Shown: positions 21,397 to 30,210, counted from the stretch's first letter. The stretch: 64,000 nucleotides of DNA from Desulfofustis sp. PB-SRB1 (GCA_016722945.1 JAEQMT010000038.1:434001-498000), one strand, 5' to 3'. Notes: generated by a model not told the origin, from the sequence alone. Numbers and translations are program-made.

Positions 21397-21760
21397 ATTT
21401 TATCCGTCCGTGTAGTGCCTATTCTGGGTTTCCGTTCAACGTAAAAGATTTTACGTAATGGAAATGCTCAGAGTGGAACAGTGAAAATGTCCCGATGGAT
21501 GTGGAAAAGAGGTGAAGAGGGTATTAATGCAATGTTTAGATAGTTGCGATACCATCAAGTGTAAAAACAGGGACCCCTAAGAATTAACCTATACAGTAAG
21601 TATTTTAGGGAATAATGCCACTACTGTCCGGGTGTTTTTCTCTGAGCACAGTATAACCTTTTAATATTACATGCTATACGCGTCAAAATGGCCATAATCG
21701 ACTTGAAATCACATCCTTTTCTGAGGATGATCCCCGGTAAAACCCTGGGGGGGGACACAG
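21397..21760. other. Intergenic region between glucan synthase gene and IS cluster
   Basis: About 360 bases holding the divergent space before the glucan synthase and the left end of the first IS4-type copy. Terminal repeats of that copy could not be fixed. The palindrome ACGTAAAAGATTTTACGT (21440-21457) is a candidate operator or structure upstream of the glucan synthase. No gene seen. Confidence 0.35.
21440..21457. promoter_or_regulatory. Perfect palindrome upstream of the cyclic glucan synthase gene
   Basis: ACGTAAAA-GA-TTTTACGT: 8-bp perfect arms around 2 bases, about 45-60 bases upstream of the TTG start on the minus strand. The position suits an operator overlapping a promoter. No binding protein can be named from the sequence. 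Confidence 0.35.
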
Positions 21761-22546
21761 ATGTTTACCGGTCGATTGATTTTCAAGCAGGTTATGGACT
21801 TCATACCGCTGTCAACCTTTCATCGTTGCGTTACAAAGTACCAGGGCAACTCCAACGTAAAAACATTTACGTGTCTCGATCAGTTTCTCTGCATGGCGTT
21901 TGCCCAGATCACCCACCGGGAAAGTCTGCGAGATATCGAGATTTGCCTTCGCTCCCAAAACAAGAAACTCTACCACATGGGTATACGCGGACGAGTCTCC
22001 AGATCAACGCTCGCCGATGCCAACGAAAAGCGCGATTGGCGCATCTATGCCGAGCTTGCTCAACACCTCATCGTTATTGCCAGAGACCTCTACCGGGAAG
22101 ATCAGTTTCTCGAAGAGTTAGACGAAACGGTATATGCTCTGGATTCAACCACCATCGATCTGTGCTTGTCAGTGTTTCCCTGGGCGGTTTTCCGCAAGAA
22201 AAAAGGTGCTGTCAAACTGCACACGTTGTTGGATCTACGGGGAAACATACCCACATTTATCCATATTTCCGACGGCAAACTGCACGATGTCAACGCGCTC
22301 GATTTGTTACCGTTGGAAACAGGCGCATATTATGTCATGGATCGAGGTTACCTGGATTTCCAACGACTCTACACCTTCAACCGAGTGCCTGCTTTTTTCG
22401 TGACTCGCGCCAAAGCAAATACGCAATACAAAAGGCGATATTCACATACGGTCGACAAAACAACAGGCCTCCGTTGCGATCAAACAATCACACTGAGTGG
22501 TTATTATACCAGCAAGTATTATCCACTGAAGTTTCCTAGAAATTGA
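21761..22546 (+). pseudogene. IS4-type transposase, 3' truncated
   Basis: 261 residues starting MFTGRLIFKQVMDFIPLSTF, with the DUF4372-like N-terminal domain (CLDQFLCMAFAQITHRESLR) and the start of the DDE catalytic domain (VYALDSTTIDLCLSVFPWA; YYVMDRGYLDFQRL). Relatives are about 370-390 residues. The frame ends just after SGYYTSKYYPLK, where the glutamate-bearing C-terminus should follow, so the last third is missing. The break coincides with the end of the next, oppositely oriented IS remnant, indicating that one element inserted into the other. Not expected to be active. Confidence 0.85.
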
Positions 22547-22558
22547 CCGTTCATCATC

Positions 22559-23651
22559 CTACGCCACCATGCGCAGCAGTGTTTTGACGAAAGATTTTTG
22601 TGGTGTTTTCGCTGGCGCCGGGCAAACCGTATGAAAATCCGGTCTCAATGCTGCTTCCGTAATTATCCTGCGCACATCCGAAAACGCAAATCCGGCTCGC
22701 CCTCTAATTTTATGCCTGCGATCCGGGACGTTTTTTAACCGGTCGGCATAGATCCATGTCAAGGTTGTGGCCATCATACAGAAGTTGAGATGATTACTTA
22801 CTGAATCAGCATTCCGCACTTGAGATTGTGAGCTGCCGATCTCCTGCTTGATCTCCTTGAATCCCGCTTCAATCTTCCATCGTGCCCCGTAATACTCAAT
22901 AATCTGCTCAACAGAAAGCGTCATGTCGGTGGTCATCAAAGCAACATATCGAGTTTTTCGATACACCCACACAACTCGGATCGGGCACTTCATCGTTTTG
23001 ACCATAACGGCCTGTGAATATGCCTGCACATGCCTTGTTTTGCCGTATAGGAAAACCGTATAGGTCTGGGCCTTGTCCTTCCACCTAACTGCACAGTCAC
23101 CCACTGAACCCAAGCAGGCACCATATTTTCGTGGACGACCAGCCGGACGCTTTGCGGTAGACAAAGGTGGAAAGCCATACAACATACTATTGGTACGCAT
23201 GCGAGAAAGCAGATCGACACACCCCTCACCACCACGATCTATCCTTGACCAGAGCCCATTGTTTCCAAACCAGCTATCAGTCACAACCAGTATCGATTGC
23301 TGAAAGTACTCTCGAATACCTGCTATCATCGTGGCAGCCTGTGACATCTTGTTTTCAAAGGGAAGAACCTTCCCTTGTCGTTTGGCTGTAACAGATTGTG
23401 CCTTAATGTCCTTTTGCATCATATAGAATCGGAAATCCAGGGGCAAGCAGGCCCATCGTGACTTCACTTGTTTTAACAACCCTATTGCCACAATGCACTG
23501 TGACCACGGATACGAACTCCGGTTTGTCTTTGCTGCATGATCGTGAAAATGGCCACAGCCAAATATTTTCCTGCCACTTTTGGGATTGATGGAATCATCC
23601 AGCGCCACAATCATTCGTCCTTGTGTGGCAGGTGATGGAATCATTGCTGGT
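22559..23651 (-). pseudogene. IS4-family (DDE) transposase, N-terminally truncated by IS21
   Basis: The surviving part reads MIVALDDSINPKSGRKIFGC (first catalytic Asp region), VVTDSWFGNNGLW (second Asp) and YGARWKIEAGFKEIK, which fits the IS4 signature Y-(2)-R-(3)-E-(6)-K exactly. The C-terminus (KTLLRMVA) is intact. The N-terminal 70-100 residues are missing: homology stops at about 23651, exactly where the IS21 end begins, and the frame only continues by chance into that end. The missing 5' part is not present on the far side of the IS21 element, so more than simple insertion happened. Confidence 0.85.
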
Positions 23652-23778
23652 TGTGCTAACCTAAAATTGACCATCAAAACAGGGTAGTGATTACCGAAAA
23701 CTGACCACCCTGAGCAATCAATTTTCTGCTAGAATGGCATTTTTAGTCATTCAAGCAGGAGGTGAGGAGTTGCTCAAA

Positions 23779-25272
23779 ATGGATCAATACGAATACATCA
23801 GGACGGCCCAAAGGGTCTACGGCAAGAACATCAGTGAGCTGGCAAGACAGACAGGCCATTCTCGAAACACCATCAGAAAGGCCCTTCGCGGTGAATCGTG
23901 GGGATACCGTGCGCGTGAACAGCAATCGTTTCCTGTCCTGGGGCCATATCGTTCACTGATCGAAGCATGGTTGAGAGCGGACAAAGAAGTGCCGAAGAAA
24001 CAGCGCCATACTGCCCGACGTGTCTACAACCGTCTCCGCACAGAGCATGGATATCAGGGCAGTGAATCGAATGTTCGCCGCTATGTGCGGCTGGTACGAA
24101 TGGAATTGGGCAGTGACCCTGGCCGGGAGGTTTTCATAGCATGTGAAGCTGATGCGGGAGAGGAAGCGGAGATCGACTGGGGCACTGCAACGGCAGTTGT
24201 GGGCGGAGAGAAAGTCCGGTTGAAGTTTTTTTGCATGCGAAGCAAATATTCCGGCAAACACTTTGTCCGTTGTTATCCCTGTGAACGGCAGCAGGCTTTC
24301 TTTGACGCCCATATCAAGGCCTTCGATTTTTTTGGGGGGATTTTTCCGGTTCTGATCTACGACAACCTGACTACCGCGGTACGCAAAGTTCTCCAGGGTA
24401 AAAAGCGTATTGAACAGGAGAGTTTCAGTCGATTCAAAGGGTATTACAGTTTTACCGCACGATTTTGCAACCGGGATAGCGGCAATGAGAAAGGAGGAGT
24501 TGAAGGCTTGGTGGGATTTGCTCGCCGGAATTATATGGTTCCCGTGCCGGTGGCGGAAAGCTTTGAAGAGCTCAATGAAAAGATTCTGGCAGACTGTCTG
24601 GCGTATGGTTCACACAAGATGGCTGGTCACTCAGAGAGCGTAAATGAGCGCTTTGAGGCAGAGAAGCAACATCTTCTTGCTCACCCGGAAACAGCGTTTA
24701 GCACTACCCTTCCCGGTGATGCCCGGGTCGACAAATACGCCACGGTGATGATTGACAAGAACCGTTACTCAGTGCCCTGGCAGTACGCGGGGCGGCGGTT
24801 GAAAACACTGGTGTATGTGGACCAGGTGGAGATTTTTGCGGACGGCGCCAAACTGGCTGTCCATGAACGATTGTTCGCCAACAACAAGTGGAGTCTTAAT
24901 CCCGCCCATTATCTGGAACTGATCCAACAACGCCCGATGTCGTTTTCCAGTGCTCGAGTAATTCGGCAATGGCGGGAACAGTGGCCCCAATCGCTGCATC
25001 AATTGCTTGCAAATTTCTGCCGTATCCAGGGAGAAACCAAAGGGATCAAGGATTTTATTTCAGTATTGATGCTGTACAGCCACTATGGAGTCGACGAGGT
25101 TGAGACTGCGGTGAAGCGTGCCCTGGAGAGCAATCTTAACGGTAGTGAAGGGGTACGGCATGTGTTGATATCTTCACGAGAGAAGGACACCATGAGTGCC
25201 CCACTGCCAGACTGGCCGAGTCTGCCATCTCCTGATGTAAGCGTCTATGGAGTATTGGGAGGTGTGCAATGA
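23779..25272 (+). CDS. istA: IS21-family transposase IstA
   Basis: A 497-residue DDE transposase. It has an N-terminal helix-turn-helix (NISELARQTGHSRNTIRKAL), an integrase core with AEIDWGTATAV (first Asp), VLIYDNLTTAV (second Asp) and GNEKGGVEGLVGFARRNYMV (the Glu), then a C-terminal domain. The start at ATG 23779 is preferred because GAGGTGAGGAG precedes it; an ATG 15 codons upstream lacks a ribosome site. Its TGA overlaps the istB ATG by 4 bases, the normal coupling in IS21 elements. Catalytic residues look intact, so the element may be mobile. Confidence 0.93.
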   Translation: MDQYEYIRTAQRVYGKNISELARQTGHSRNTIRKALRGESWGYRAREQQSFPVLGPYRSLIEAWLRADKEVPKKQRHTARRVYNRLRTEHGYQGSESNVRRYVRLVRMELGSDPGREVFIACEADAGEEAEIDWGTATAVVGGEKVRLKFFCMRSKYSGKHFVRCYPCERQQAFFDAHIKAFDFFGGIFPVLIYDNLTTAVRKVLQGKKRIEQESFSRFKGYYSFTARFCNRDSGNEKGGVEGLVGFARRNYMVPVPVAESFEELNEKILADCLAYGSHKMAGHSESVNERFEAEKQHLLAHPETAFSTTLPGDARVDKYATVMIDKNRYSVPWQYAGRRLKTLVYVDQVEIFADGAKLAVHERLFANNKWSLNPAHYLELIQQRPMSFSSARVIRQWREQWPQSLHQLLANFCRIQGETKGIKDFISVLMLYSHYGVDEVETAVKRALESNLNGSEGVRHVLISSREKDTMSAPLPDWPSLPSPDVSVYGVLGGVQ

Positions 25273-26036
25273 GCAGCGCACTCATGGTCGAATTGCGTGA
25301 AAATCTGAAGGCGCTGAATCTTGCAGCCACGGCCCGGGGTCTGGAAACCAGCATTCGTCAGGCAAAAGAGAGCGGTCCAGGCTACGATGAGTTTTTACTG
25401 GATCTGACGATAACCGAGCTTGCAACCAAAGCGGAACAGAGACTCACCCGCCGAGTGCGCGAGGCGAAGTTTCCTTTGCTCAAGACCCTGGAAGGGTTTG
25501 ATTTTGCCGCGGCACCCGAGCTCGACATCAGGGTTATACGAGAGTTGGCGGGATGCGACTATATTACAGAGCGTGGCAATGTTATGTTTCTTGGCCGTAG
25601 TGGTACCGGCAAGACTCATCTTGCAACGGCACTGGGCATTGAGGCCTGCAGGAACAATTACCGGACCAGGTTCGTCAGTTGTTATGGGTTGGTAAACGAA
25701 CTTATAGAAGCCCGGCAGGAAAGAGAGCTTCGCCGTCTTATTGGACGTTACGCTCGCTACGATCTGTTGATTCTCGATGAGCTGGGCTATATCCCGTTTT
25801 CCAAGGAAGGCGGGGAATTGCTCTTTCAGGTTCTTGCCGAACGTCAGGAAAAAGGGTCGGTCATCATTACCACGAACCTTGGATTTGCCGACTGGACACA
25901 GGTGTTTGGTGATCCGGTGATGACCGCGGCCCTTCTTGATCGCCTGACGCATCGAGCCCATATCATCACCTGTCAGTGGGATAGCTTTCGTCTAAAACAA
26001 AGTCTCAGGGGGAGACCATCAAAGACAGAGCAATGA
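25269..26036 (+). CDS. istB: IS21-family helper ATPase IstB
   Basis: A 255-residue AAA+ ATPase that assists IstA in target choice and strand transfer. Walker A is GRSGTGKTHLATAL (about residue 115), Walker B LLILDELGYIPFS, then SVIITTNLGFADWTQVFGDP and DRLTHRAHII, all characteristic of IstB. It is full length and translationally coupled to istA. The IstA C-terminus, intact Walker motifs and complete ends together suggest a functional element. Confidence 0.94.
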   Translation: MSSALMVELRENLKALNLAATARGLETSIRQAKESGPGYDEFLLDLTITELATKAEQRLTRRVREAKFPLLKTLEGFDFAAAPELDIRVIRELAGCDYITERGNVMFLGRSGTGKTHLATALGIEACRNNYRTRFVSCYGLVNELIEARQERELRRLIGRYARYDLLILDELGYIPFSKEGGELLFQVLAERQEKGSVIITTNLGFADWTQVFGDPVMTAALLDRLTHRAHIITCQWDSFRLKQSLRGRPSKTEQ

Positions 26037-26253
26037 AGGACGATATCAGCACCATAGTGAGACCCTCCGGGATCTCTGCACGTGTCCCTATGGCCACTAA
26101 TCTTAACGCGTGCCGGCAGATCTTGCTCGACGCAAGGGGGGCGGCGTATTTGTTGATGATGTCTCAAGAAAGGGCATAGTGCAGCCGTAAAAAGCGGGAG
26201 AAATTATGAAAGCAGGCTCTATTGCGACATTGAATCGGTACCAGAGGACACCT

Positions 26254-26312
26254 CCGGGGGGCAGGAGAAACTCCGGTCGCCTACGGCTCCCTCCGTTTCT
26301 CCTGCCCCCCGG
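26254..26312. repeat. 18-bp perfect inverted repeat (GC-rich hairpin) inside the IS21 element
   Basis: Left arm 26254-26271 (CCGGGGGGCAGGAGAAAC) pairs perfectly with right arm 26295-26312 around a 23-base loop. A further outer pair, GGTACCA near 26237 with TGGTACC near 26330, extends the fold. It lies between istB and the right terminal repeats. There is no T-run, so it is not a typical terminator. It could block read-through or be a passenger sequence. Confidence 0.7.
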
Positions 26313-26409
26313 AAACAACCACACTGGGGTGGTACCCAACACCCTTCTTTTTGTTTAATTCAGGGTGGTCAGTTTTAGGTAATCACAAGTGGTCAATTTT
26401 CGGTTGTCA

Positions 26410-26480
26410 TTCGCATTGGCAACGCCACACACCATGCAATGCTTGGAAATATGTTGAGAGGCGATAATTTTATGCTTCAT
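26410..26480 (-). pseudogene. N-terminal stub of a PaaI-type thioesterase cut by IS21
   Basis: From ATG 26480 the minus frame reads MKHKIIASQHISKHCMVCGV and then ANAN before running into the IS21 end. A start MKHK..AKQ...S..C.VCG..N is typical of PaaI-family hotdog thioesterases found in many Proteobacteria. Only about 23 residues remain. The rest of the gene is not on the left side of the IS, so it was lost by deletion. The family call rests on a short stretch. Confidence 0.45.
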
Positions 26481-26506
26481 CTTTATACCGATAATTTGTC
26501 TGGAGA

Positions 26507-27139
26507 CTATAAATGCACTACAATACACCTGATAACATCGTTTTCCACCGCGATATGATACCGATTATCTTTTTCTTGAATAGAGGCGGTTAATGATTCA
26601 ATGGTCGGATAGTCCCCCTCGCCGTTAAAGCATCTGGCATCATCGATCAGGATTATGTGGTCAAGTGGTTTTCCTGAAAAAATGGCGTCGATTTCTTCAA
26701 GGATCGGGCACTCTTTGTCCCCTTTTGCCGTTTGGCCAGCTGAATAGTGACCATCAAGCCAGAAAATGGCCGGTGAATCAAGTTTTGCAATTATACTGGG
26801 TAAAACAACACTACTGTCGCCAAACAGTAAGTGGATATGAGGGATGCCCTTGAACCGCTCTACGGCTCTCTCATAATAGTATTGACTGAGCTCGATTGAA
26901 TATATCGTATCAAATTGTCTTTTCTGGGCCTCAACCATATCCCCCCTGAATGTTCCTGTCTCAACAAACGTTGTGTAATTTGATCGACGCTGAAATTTCT
27001 GGATAATTTCTTGTTTTACTCGATGGGGAGGCGGATTTGGCCTGCCTTTTCTCAGCCATCTTTTGTAATCTCTTCGTTCTTTACGTACATGATTAATCGC
27101 TCTTAATTGAGCACGTATTTTTGTCAAAAAATTGGCCAT
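26507..27139 (-). CDS. Class I SAM-dependent methyltransferase-like protein
   Basis: 210 residues: a basic N-terminus (KERRDYKRWLRKGRPNPPPH), then VETGTFRGDMVEAQ (glycine motif I), IYSIELSQYYYERA (acidic end of strand 2), LLFGDSS, IFWLDGHYSAGQ and a closing strand. This is the class I methyltransferase fold seen in genes of sugar or polysaccharide loci; the acceptor is unknown. It lies 61 bases after the fucosyltransferase gene on the same strand, suggesting a shared surface-glycan job. Both are unusually A+T-rich against the right half of the window, in keeping with transferred glycan genes. Confidence 0.72.
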   Translation of the reverse strand: MANFLTKIRAQLRAINHVRKERRDYKRWLRKGRPNPPPHRVKQEIIQKFQRRSNYTTFVETGTFRGDMVEAQKRQFDTIYSIELSQYYYERAVERFKGIPHIHLLFGDSSVVLPSIIAKLDSPAIFWLDGHYSAGQTAKGDKECPILEEIDAIFSGKPLDHIILIDDARCFNGEGDYPTIESLTASIQEKDNRYHIAVENDVIRCIVVHL

Positions 27140-27199
27140 AAGATGGTGGTAATATAGTGATATTTTATGGTGCTATGGTGAACCGATACTATGCCCCCA

Positions 27200-28069
27200 C
27201 TATCCGCTTTCTATACATTTCCATTCCTTGAGCCATAGATCTTTATTTAAATGGTTCAGAGCGGATTGTGGAAAAAGCACGATTTTCGATGTGCCGGGAT
27301 TCAGATAGGCGCCCCACCAGCTAAAGGTACTGTTGGCACAAATATGATGTGCGCAGCGGCTCATCAGAACCATCTCCTGACAATCAGTCAATGAGTGTTG
27401 GTCAATAAATCTATACGTTTTGCTACCGGAAACATTCTGTTTGCACCACGAAATATCATCTGAGAATACATAGAAAACAGCCTCAGGTACAATCTTCACC
27501 ATATATTCAATTGCCCTGTCATAATATTTCATTGGCAGGTGCCTGTCCATGTCCACATAGTCACCACGTCGGATATGCACCGAAACGGAGTTCGGATTTT
27601 CCGTTATCTCCGACCAGATAGCATGCCGGGGCTGTTCGACAAGGGTAATTTCCTTTCGTATTGTCGGCTCGATGGCCTGAAAATAGCGCAGATCCTGCCA
27701 ATAGCCATCCAGCACAAAATCACCCACGGCCTGGTGGGCCTTACTGAAATACACCCCTTTGTTTTCCCGGACAATCGGACGCCTGTGCCGAGCTCTGAAA
27801 TAGTGGCGTGGTGAGTTGCGATCACAATTATCAGAGCCGGTTATCCGTCGACAATCGTGGGAATCGGCAAAGCCCTCAAAACAGATGTTGAACTCGTCTA
27901 ACTGAAACCTGCGAAGACGCTGGACCTGATAAAAACCCACATCAAGCTTTAGGGGTGCCTGGAGGCTCAGGGCCATCTTCCGGGCAAAGCTATACTGAAA
28001 CAACTGGTTACCCAGGCCACCATATATTTTTGCTATTATCACCTCTTCCCTCAGAATACACCGATGCAA
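27200..28069 (-). CDS. Alpha-1,2-fucosyltransferase (GT11)
   Basis: 289 residues at most. IAKIYGGLGNQLFQYSFARK (N-terminal GT11 motif), VSVHIRRGDYV (the HxRRxDY donor-binding motif, about residue 165), VFYVFSDDISWCK and FSWWGAYLNPG are diagnostic of bacterial alpha-1,2-fucosyltransferases, which move fucose from GDP-fucose to a galactose in surface glycans. The start is uncertain: the listed ATG (28069) gives nine extra residues, and a GTG nine codons later (VIIAKIYGG) lies nearer the conserved fold. No GDP-fucose synthesis genes are in the window. Probably part of a small, transferred glycan-modifying pair with the methyltransferase-like gene. Confidence 0.88.
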   Translation of the reverse strand: MHRCILREEVIIAKIYGGLGNQLFQYSFARKMALSLQAPLKLDVGFYQVQRLRRFQLDEFNICFEGFADSHDCRRITGSDNCDRNSPRHYFRARHRRPIVRENKGVYFSKAHQAVGDFVLDGYWQDLRYFQAIEPTIRKEITLVEQPRHAIWSEITENPNSVSVHIRRGDYVDMDRHLPMKYYDRAIEYMVKIVPEAVFYVFSDDISWCKQNVSGSKTYRFIDQHSLTDCQEMVLMSRCAHHICANSTFSWWGAYLNPGTSKIVLFPQSALNHLNKDLWLKEWKCIESG

Positions 28070-28510
28070 AACAATATAACGGGTATCGGTTATGAACCCG
28101 CAAAAAGTCTGCTTAGCAGTCTAAGATGGCTGGATAAAAACACAGTGTTCCCAGGGGTTAGGGTCTTTTCTGGTTCGAAGTAGTACATGTGGTAGATCGA
28201 TGATCAGAAAAGGCACCATGACGACGGAGAGCGAAGCTTTTACGACGCCATCACCGGTATCGTCGAAGAAATATTCAGCCCGCGGAAAAATGTCCCGTGC
28301 CTCAATCTTGAACGAAAAAACGTATTTTTCAAGATTTCTTTTACTTGACTGTTTCTCCGTGCATCCGGGGAGGGCGGATCAGATGTAATCAAACAAGCAT
28401 TGCGGTAAAACAGGATTGTCAGGGTTTCTGGTATGATTGCTAACGGACCTGAACGTTACCCATTTTCTTGTGTGAAGAGAACTGGGAACCCTAATTCTAT
28501 AGATTCCCAG
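28070..28510. other. Intergenic region with a startless open stretch
   Basis: About 440 bases. On the minus strand (about 28120-28385) a frame stays open for some 85 codons, reading ALPGCTEKQSSKRNLEKY ... KIEARDIFPRAEYFFDD, ending at a TAG. It has no usable start codon and a TGA just upstream, so it may be the remains of a lipoprotein-like gene or chance. Nothing else was recognised. Confidence 0.3.
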
Positions 28511-29107
28511 TTAATTAGAGGTCTTGGTTAGCATAGTAAAATGATCAAAAATCGCCTCTTCACTGATACTTTTGTCATGAAACTTCTTCTCATTTACGGT
28601 GAGCTGCAGCACCAGATTATCAAGTGAGGCCATTTTCTCGACATGCCTGAGCATTTTGGCCAGGGACTGATTATTTCTTTGCAACGCTTCATTTCTGCCG
28701 GTTAATACAGCGGACTGCTGCTTCATGGAAACTCGAAGAGTATAATCCTCCACCGCTGTCCGTATTACCCGCCTCAGTTCCGCCTCCTCCCAGGGTTTGT
28801 AGATAAGATTGCTAACCCGCCCCATGTTGATGGCCATAAGGGCGATATCAAGTTCCTGGTAGGCCGTCATCATGATGCGCTCGGTTTCCGGCCATCTGGA
28901 CTTGACCTCCGCCAAAAAGTCAGCCCCGTTCATACCCGGCATTCGCTGATCCGACACCACCACGGCAACATCGGTTTCACTCATTATCTCCAGTGCGTGA
29001 AACGGGTCCTGGCAGGTAATGCACCTATATGGCTCGTCGGCGAAGGTCCATTCCAACGCCTCGAGCACACTGGGCTCGTCATCTATGAACAGAATCGTGT
29101 TTTGCAT
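28511..29107 (-). CDS. Response regulator, receiver plus helical C-terminus
   Basis: 198 residues. The receiver domain (1-125) has ILFIDDEPSVLEALEW (acidic pocket), VVSDQRMPGMNGADFL (phospho-Asp D in VVSDQ), MMTAYQ and YKPW (the conserved Lys). The sequence style VVSDQRMPGMNGxxFL...PETxRIMMTAY is that of RpfG-like receivers, but no HD-GYP or other output domain follows; instead there is a helical, probably coiled-coil tail (residues 130-170). It may work by protein contact. Twenty-five bases downstream of another single-domain regulator gene on the same strand, so the two likely form a unit. No kinase gene is adjacent. Confidence 0.85.
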   Translation of the reverse strand: MQNTILFIDDEPSVLEALEWTFADEPYRCITCQDPFHALEIMSETDVAVVVSDQRMPGMNGADFLAEVKSRWPETERIMMTAYQELDIALMAINMGRVSNLIYKPWEEAELRRVIRTAVEDYTLRVSMKQQSAVLTGRNEALQRNNQSLAKMLRHVEKMASLDNLVLQLTVNEKKFHDKSISEEAIFDHFTMLTKTSN

Positions 29108-29132
29108 GGATCCGTATTGTCCCGGCGATCGA

Positions 29133-29492
29133 TCAATGCATAATCTCGGTCGTAATGCCCTCTACTTCGTCCACGTCCAGGGGCTTGCGCAGGTATCTGC
29201 ATACCCCGTAATGAAACGCCTGCTCTTCCAGTTCATCCTGCGGCATGGCGGTGACCACAACAATCTTGGTTGCAAGATGTTTCCTAGCCATTCTTTCCAA
29301 AAGCTCCATGCCGTTCATACGTGGCATCTTGAGATCTAAAAACATCAGACTGGGGTGGTGGCGCTCGAGCAAGGCAAGCGCGTCAACGCCGTTGGTAATC
29401 ATCTGCAGGGGATAGTCCTCACCCAGCATGGCATCAAACGAATCGAGAATACCCTGGTCGTCATCGACAATAAATATCGGCTCTGTATGCAT
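29133..29492 (-). CDS. Single-domain response regulator
   Basis: 119 residues comprising one receiver domain: FIVDDDQGILDSFDAML, LMFLDLKMPRMNGMELLERM (phospho-Asp in FLDLK), IVVVTAMP and YLRKPLDVDE (conserved Lys). There is no output domain, so it acts as a CheY/Spo0F-like relay or contact protein. The ATG at 29492 is chosen for the AGGAG just upstream; an in-frame start 47 codons earlier gives an unconserved extension. It precedes the second response regulator on the same strand. The input kinase is not in the window, unless it was the broken kinase at 32 kb. Confidence 0.87.
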   Translation of the reverse strand: MHTEPIFIVDDDQGILDSFDAMLGEDYPLQMITNGVDALALLERHHPSLMFLDLKMPRMNGMELLERMARKHLATKIVVVTAMPQDELEEQAFHYGVCRYLRKPLDVDEVEGITTEIMH

Positions 29493-30006
29493 AGTTACTC
29501 CTTTTTTGGTGAACCAATCAGACACTTCCAATGTGACGCAGAATCCGTGCCACAATAACCGCAGTCTCTTTTCACCAGCACTTCTTCTGTCGGCGCCAAC
29601 TCTGGATTGTATTGAAGGCAAAAATGATGCCAAAAGCCGTTAAGCAGAAAGACCTATTTCACCGCCATGGGAAGAGAGGTTGCGAATTTTTCAGTAATGT
29701 TCCGGCCTAAGCTCCCCTATCAGGTTGTGGTAACTACCCACGGGTGATGCCGAAATACGTGGCGACTCTATACCATACCAGCTGATTTCAGGGAATTGCC
29801 ATGGAATCCGTGCACAATTTTTTGTGCACCGTCAGGCTTTATGTGCAATAGGATTTTTTCATTTCTGTTCATATAGTTGCGTGTAACATGCTTCATGTTT
29901 TGAAAAATCGCTATGCAGTTCAGCGGATATTCTTCCTTGCCGATCATTTTCACTTTATTGCAGTAATCCTCAGCGTCTAAGCCTTATTTTCGCAATCATT
30001 GATAAT
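29493..30006. other. Intergenic control region before the micropeptide gene
   Basis: About 510 bases between the divergent regulator gene and the sigma-54 promoter at 30007. It holds the inverted repeat at 29885-29899. A 61-codon minus frame (29768-29953) has no family resemblance or convincing ribosome site, and I do not call it. Confidence 0.35.
29885..29899. promoter_or_regulatory. Inverted repeat, candidate activator site for the micropeptide promoter
   Basis: AACATG-CTT-CATGTT, perfect 6-bp arms, 107-122 bp upstream of the sigma-54 promoter at 30007. The position suits a sigma-54 activator site, but the sequence differs from the TGGTC-N6-GNCCA boxes, so a different activator is implied. 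Confidence 0.4.
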
Positions 30007-30022
30007 TGGCACTCACCTTGCA
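30007..30022 (+). promoter_or_regulatory. Strong sigma-54 promoter of the micropeptide gene
   Basis: TGGCACTCACCTTGCA is a full match to TGGCAC-N5-TTGCW. Transcription would begin near 30033, about 85 bases before the ATG at 30118, and end at the terminator at 30273-30305, giving an RNA of about 270 bases. Confidence 0.72.
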
Positions 30023-30117
30023 TCTTCCAGTCGCGTTATCTGAGCATCGTATGCATCGCAGTACGAACCAGAAGAGAGGATGTGTCATTTAATAACAAAA
30101 TCTATGTGGAGGAAAAC

Positions 30118-30210
30118 ATGAAAAAGGTAATGGTTCAACTCTTTGTCGCAAGCATGGTTATTGCCGGTTCTGTTCTGCCCGTATTAGCTGCTGCCGGAGG
30201 TGGCTGGTAA
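30118..30210 (+). CDS. 30-residue secreted micropeptide (signal peptide plus AAGGGW)
   Basis: A complete tiny gene: GGAGG ribosome site 6 bases before ATG 30118, stop TAA at 30208-30210. The product starts MKKVMVQLFVASMVIAGSVL and ends PVLAAAGGGW. Lys-Lys, a hydrophobic core and an A-x-A-like end (VLA) make a textbook Sec signal peptide. Cleavage after VLA would leave about six residues, AAGGGW. An own sigma-54 promoter and an own terminator show a dedicated transcript. I do not recognise the family. Possible roles: secreted peptide signal, small membrane peptide, or precursor of a modified peptide. The oligopeptide-binding lipoprotein and sensor kinase genes lie downstream. Confidence 0.68.
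   Translation: MKKVMVQLFVASMVIAGSVLPVLAAAGGGW

Larger units (their letters stand above)
23652..26409 (+). mobile_element. IS21-family insertion sequence, apparently complete
   Basis: Contains istA and istB flanked by IS21-style multiple terminal repeats in inverted orientation. The left end has AACCTAAAATTGACCA and then TGATTACCGAAAACTGACCA. The right end, read inward on the minus strand, has AACCGAAAATTGACCA and then TGATTACCTAAAACTGACCA. Exact tips are uncertain by a few bases, and no clear target-site duplication was found because the two flanks are unrelated. A long GC-rich hairpin lies between istB and the right end. Confidence 0.85.

Noticed and set aside
28200-28388. 62-codon plus-strand frame downstream of the fucosyltransferase
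   Set aside because: Lacks a ribosome site and family features; the minus strand is equally open there, so neither is supported.
29768-29953. 61-codon minus frame upstream of the micropeptide promoter
   Set aside because: No ribosome site, no recognisable motif, and it overlaps the putative activator palindrome.
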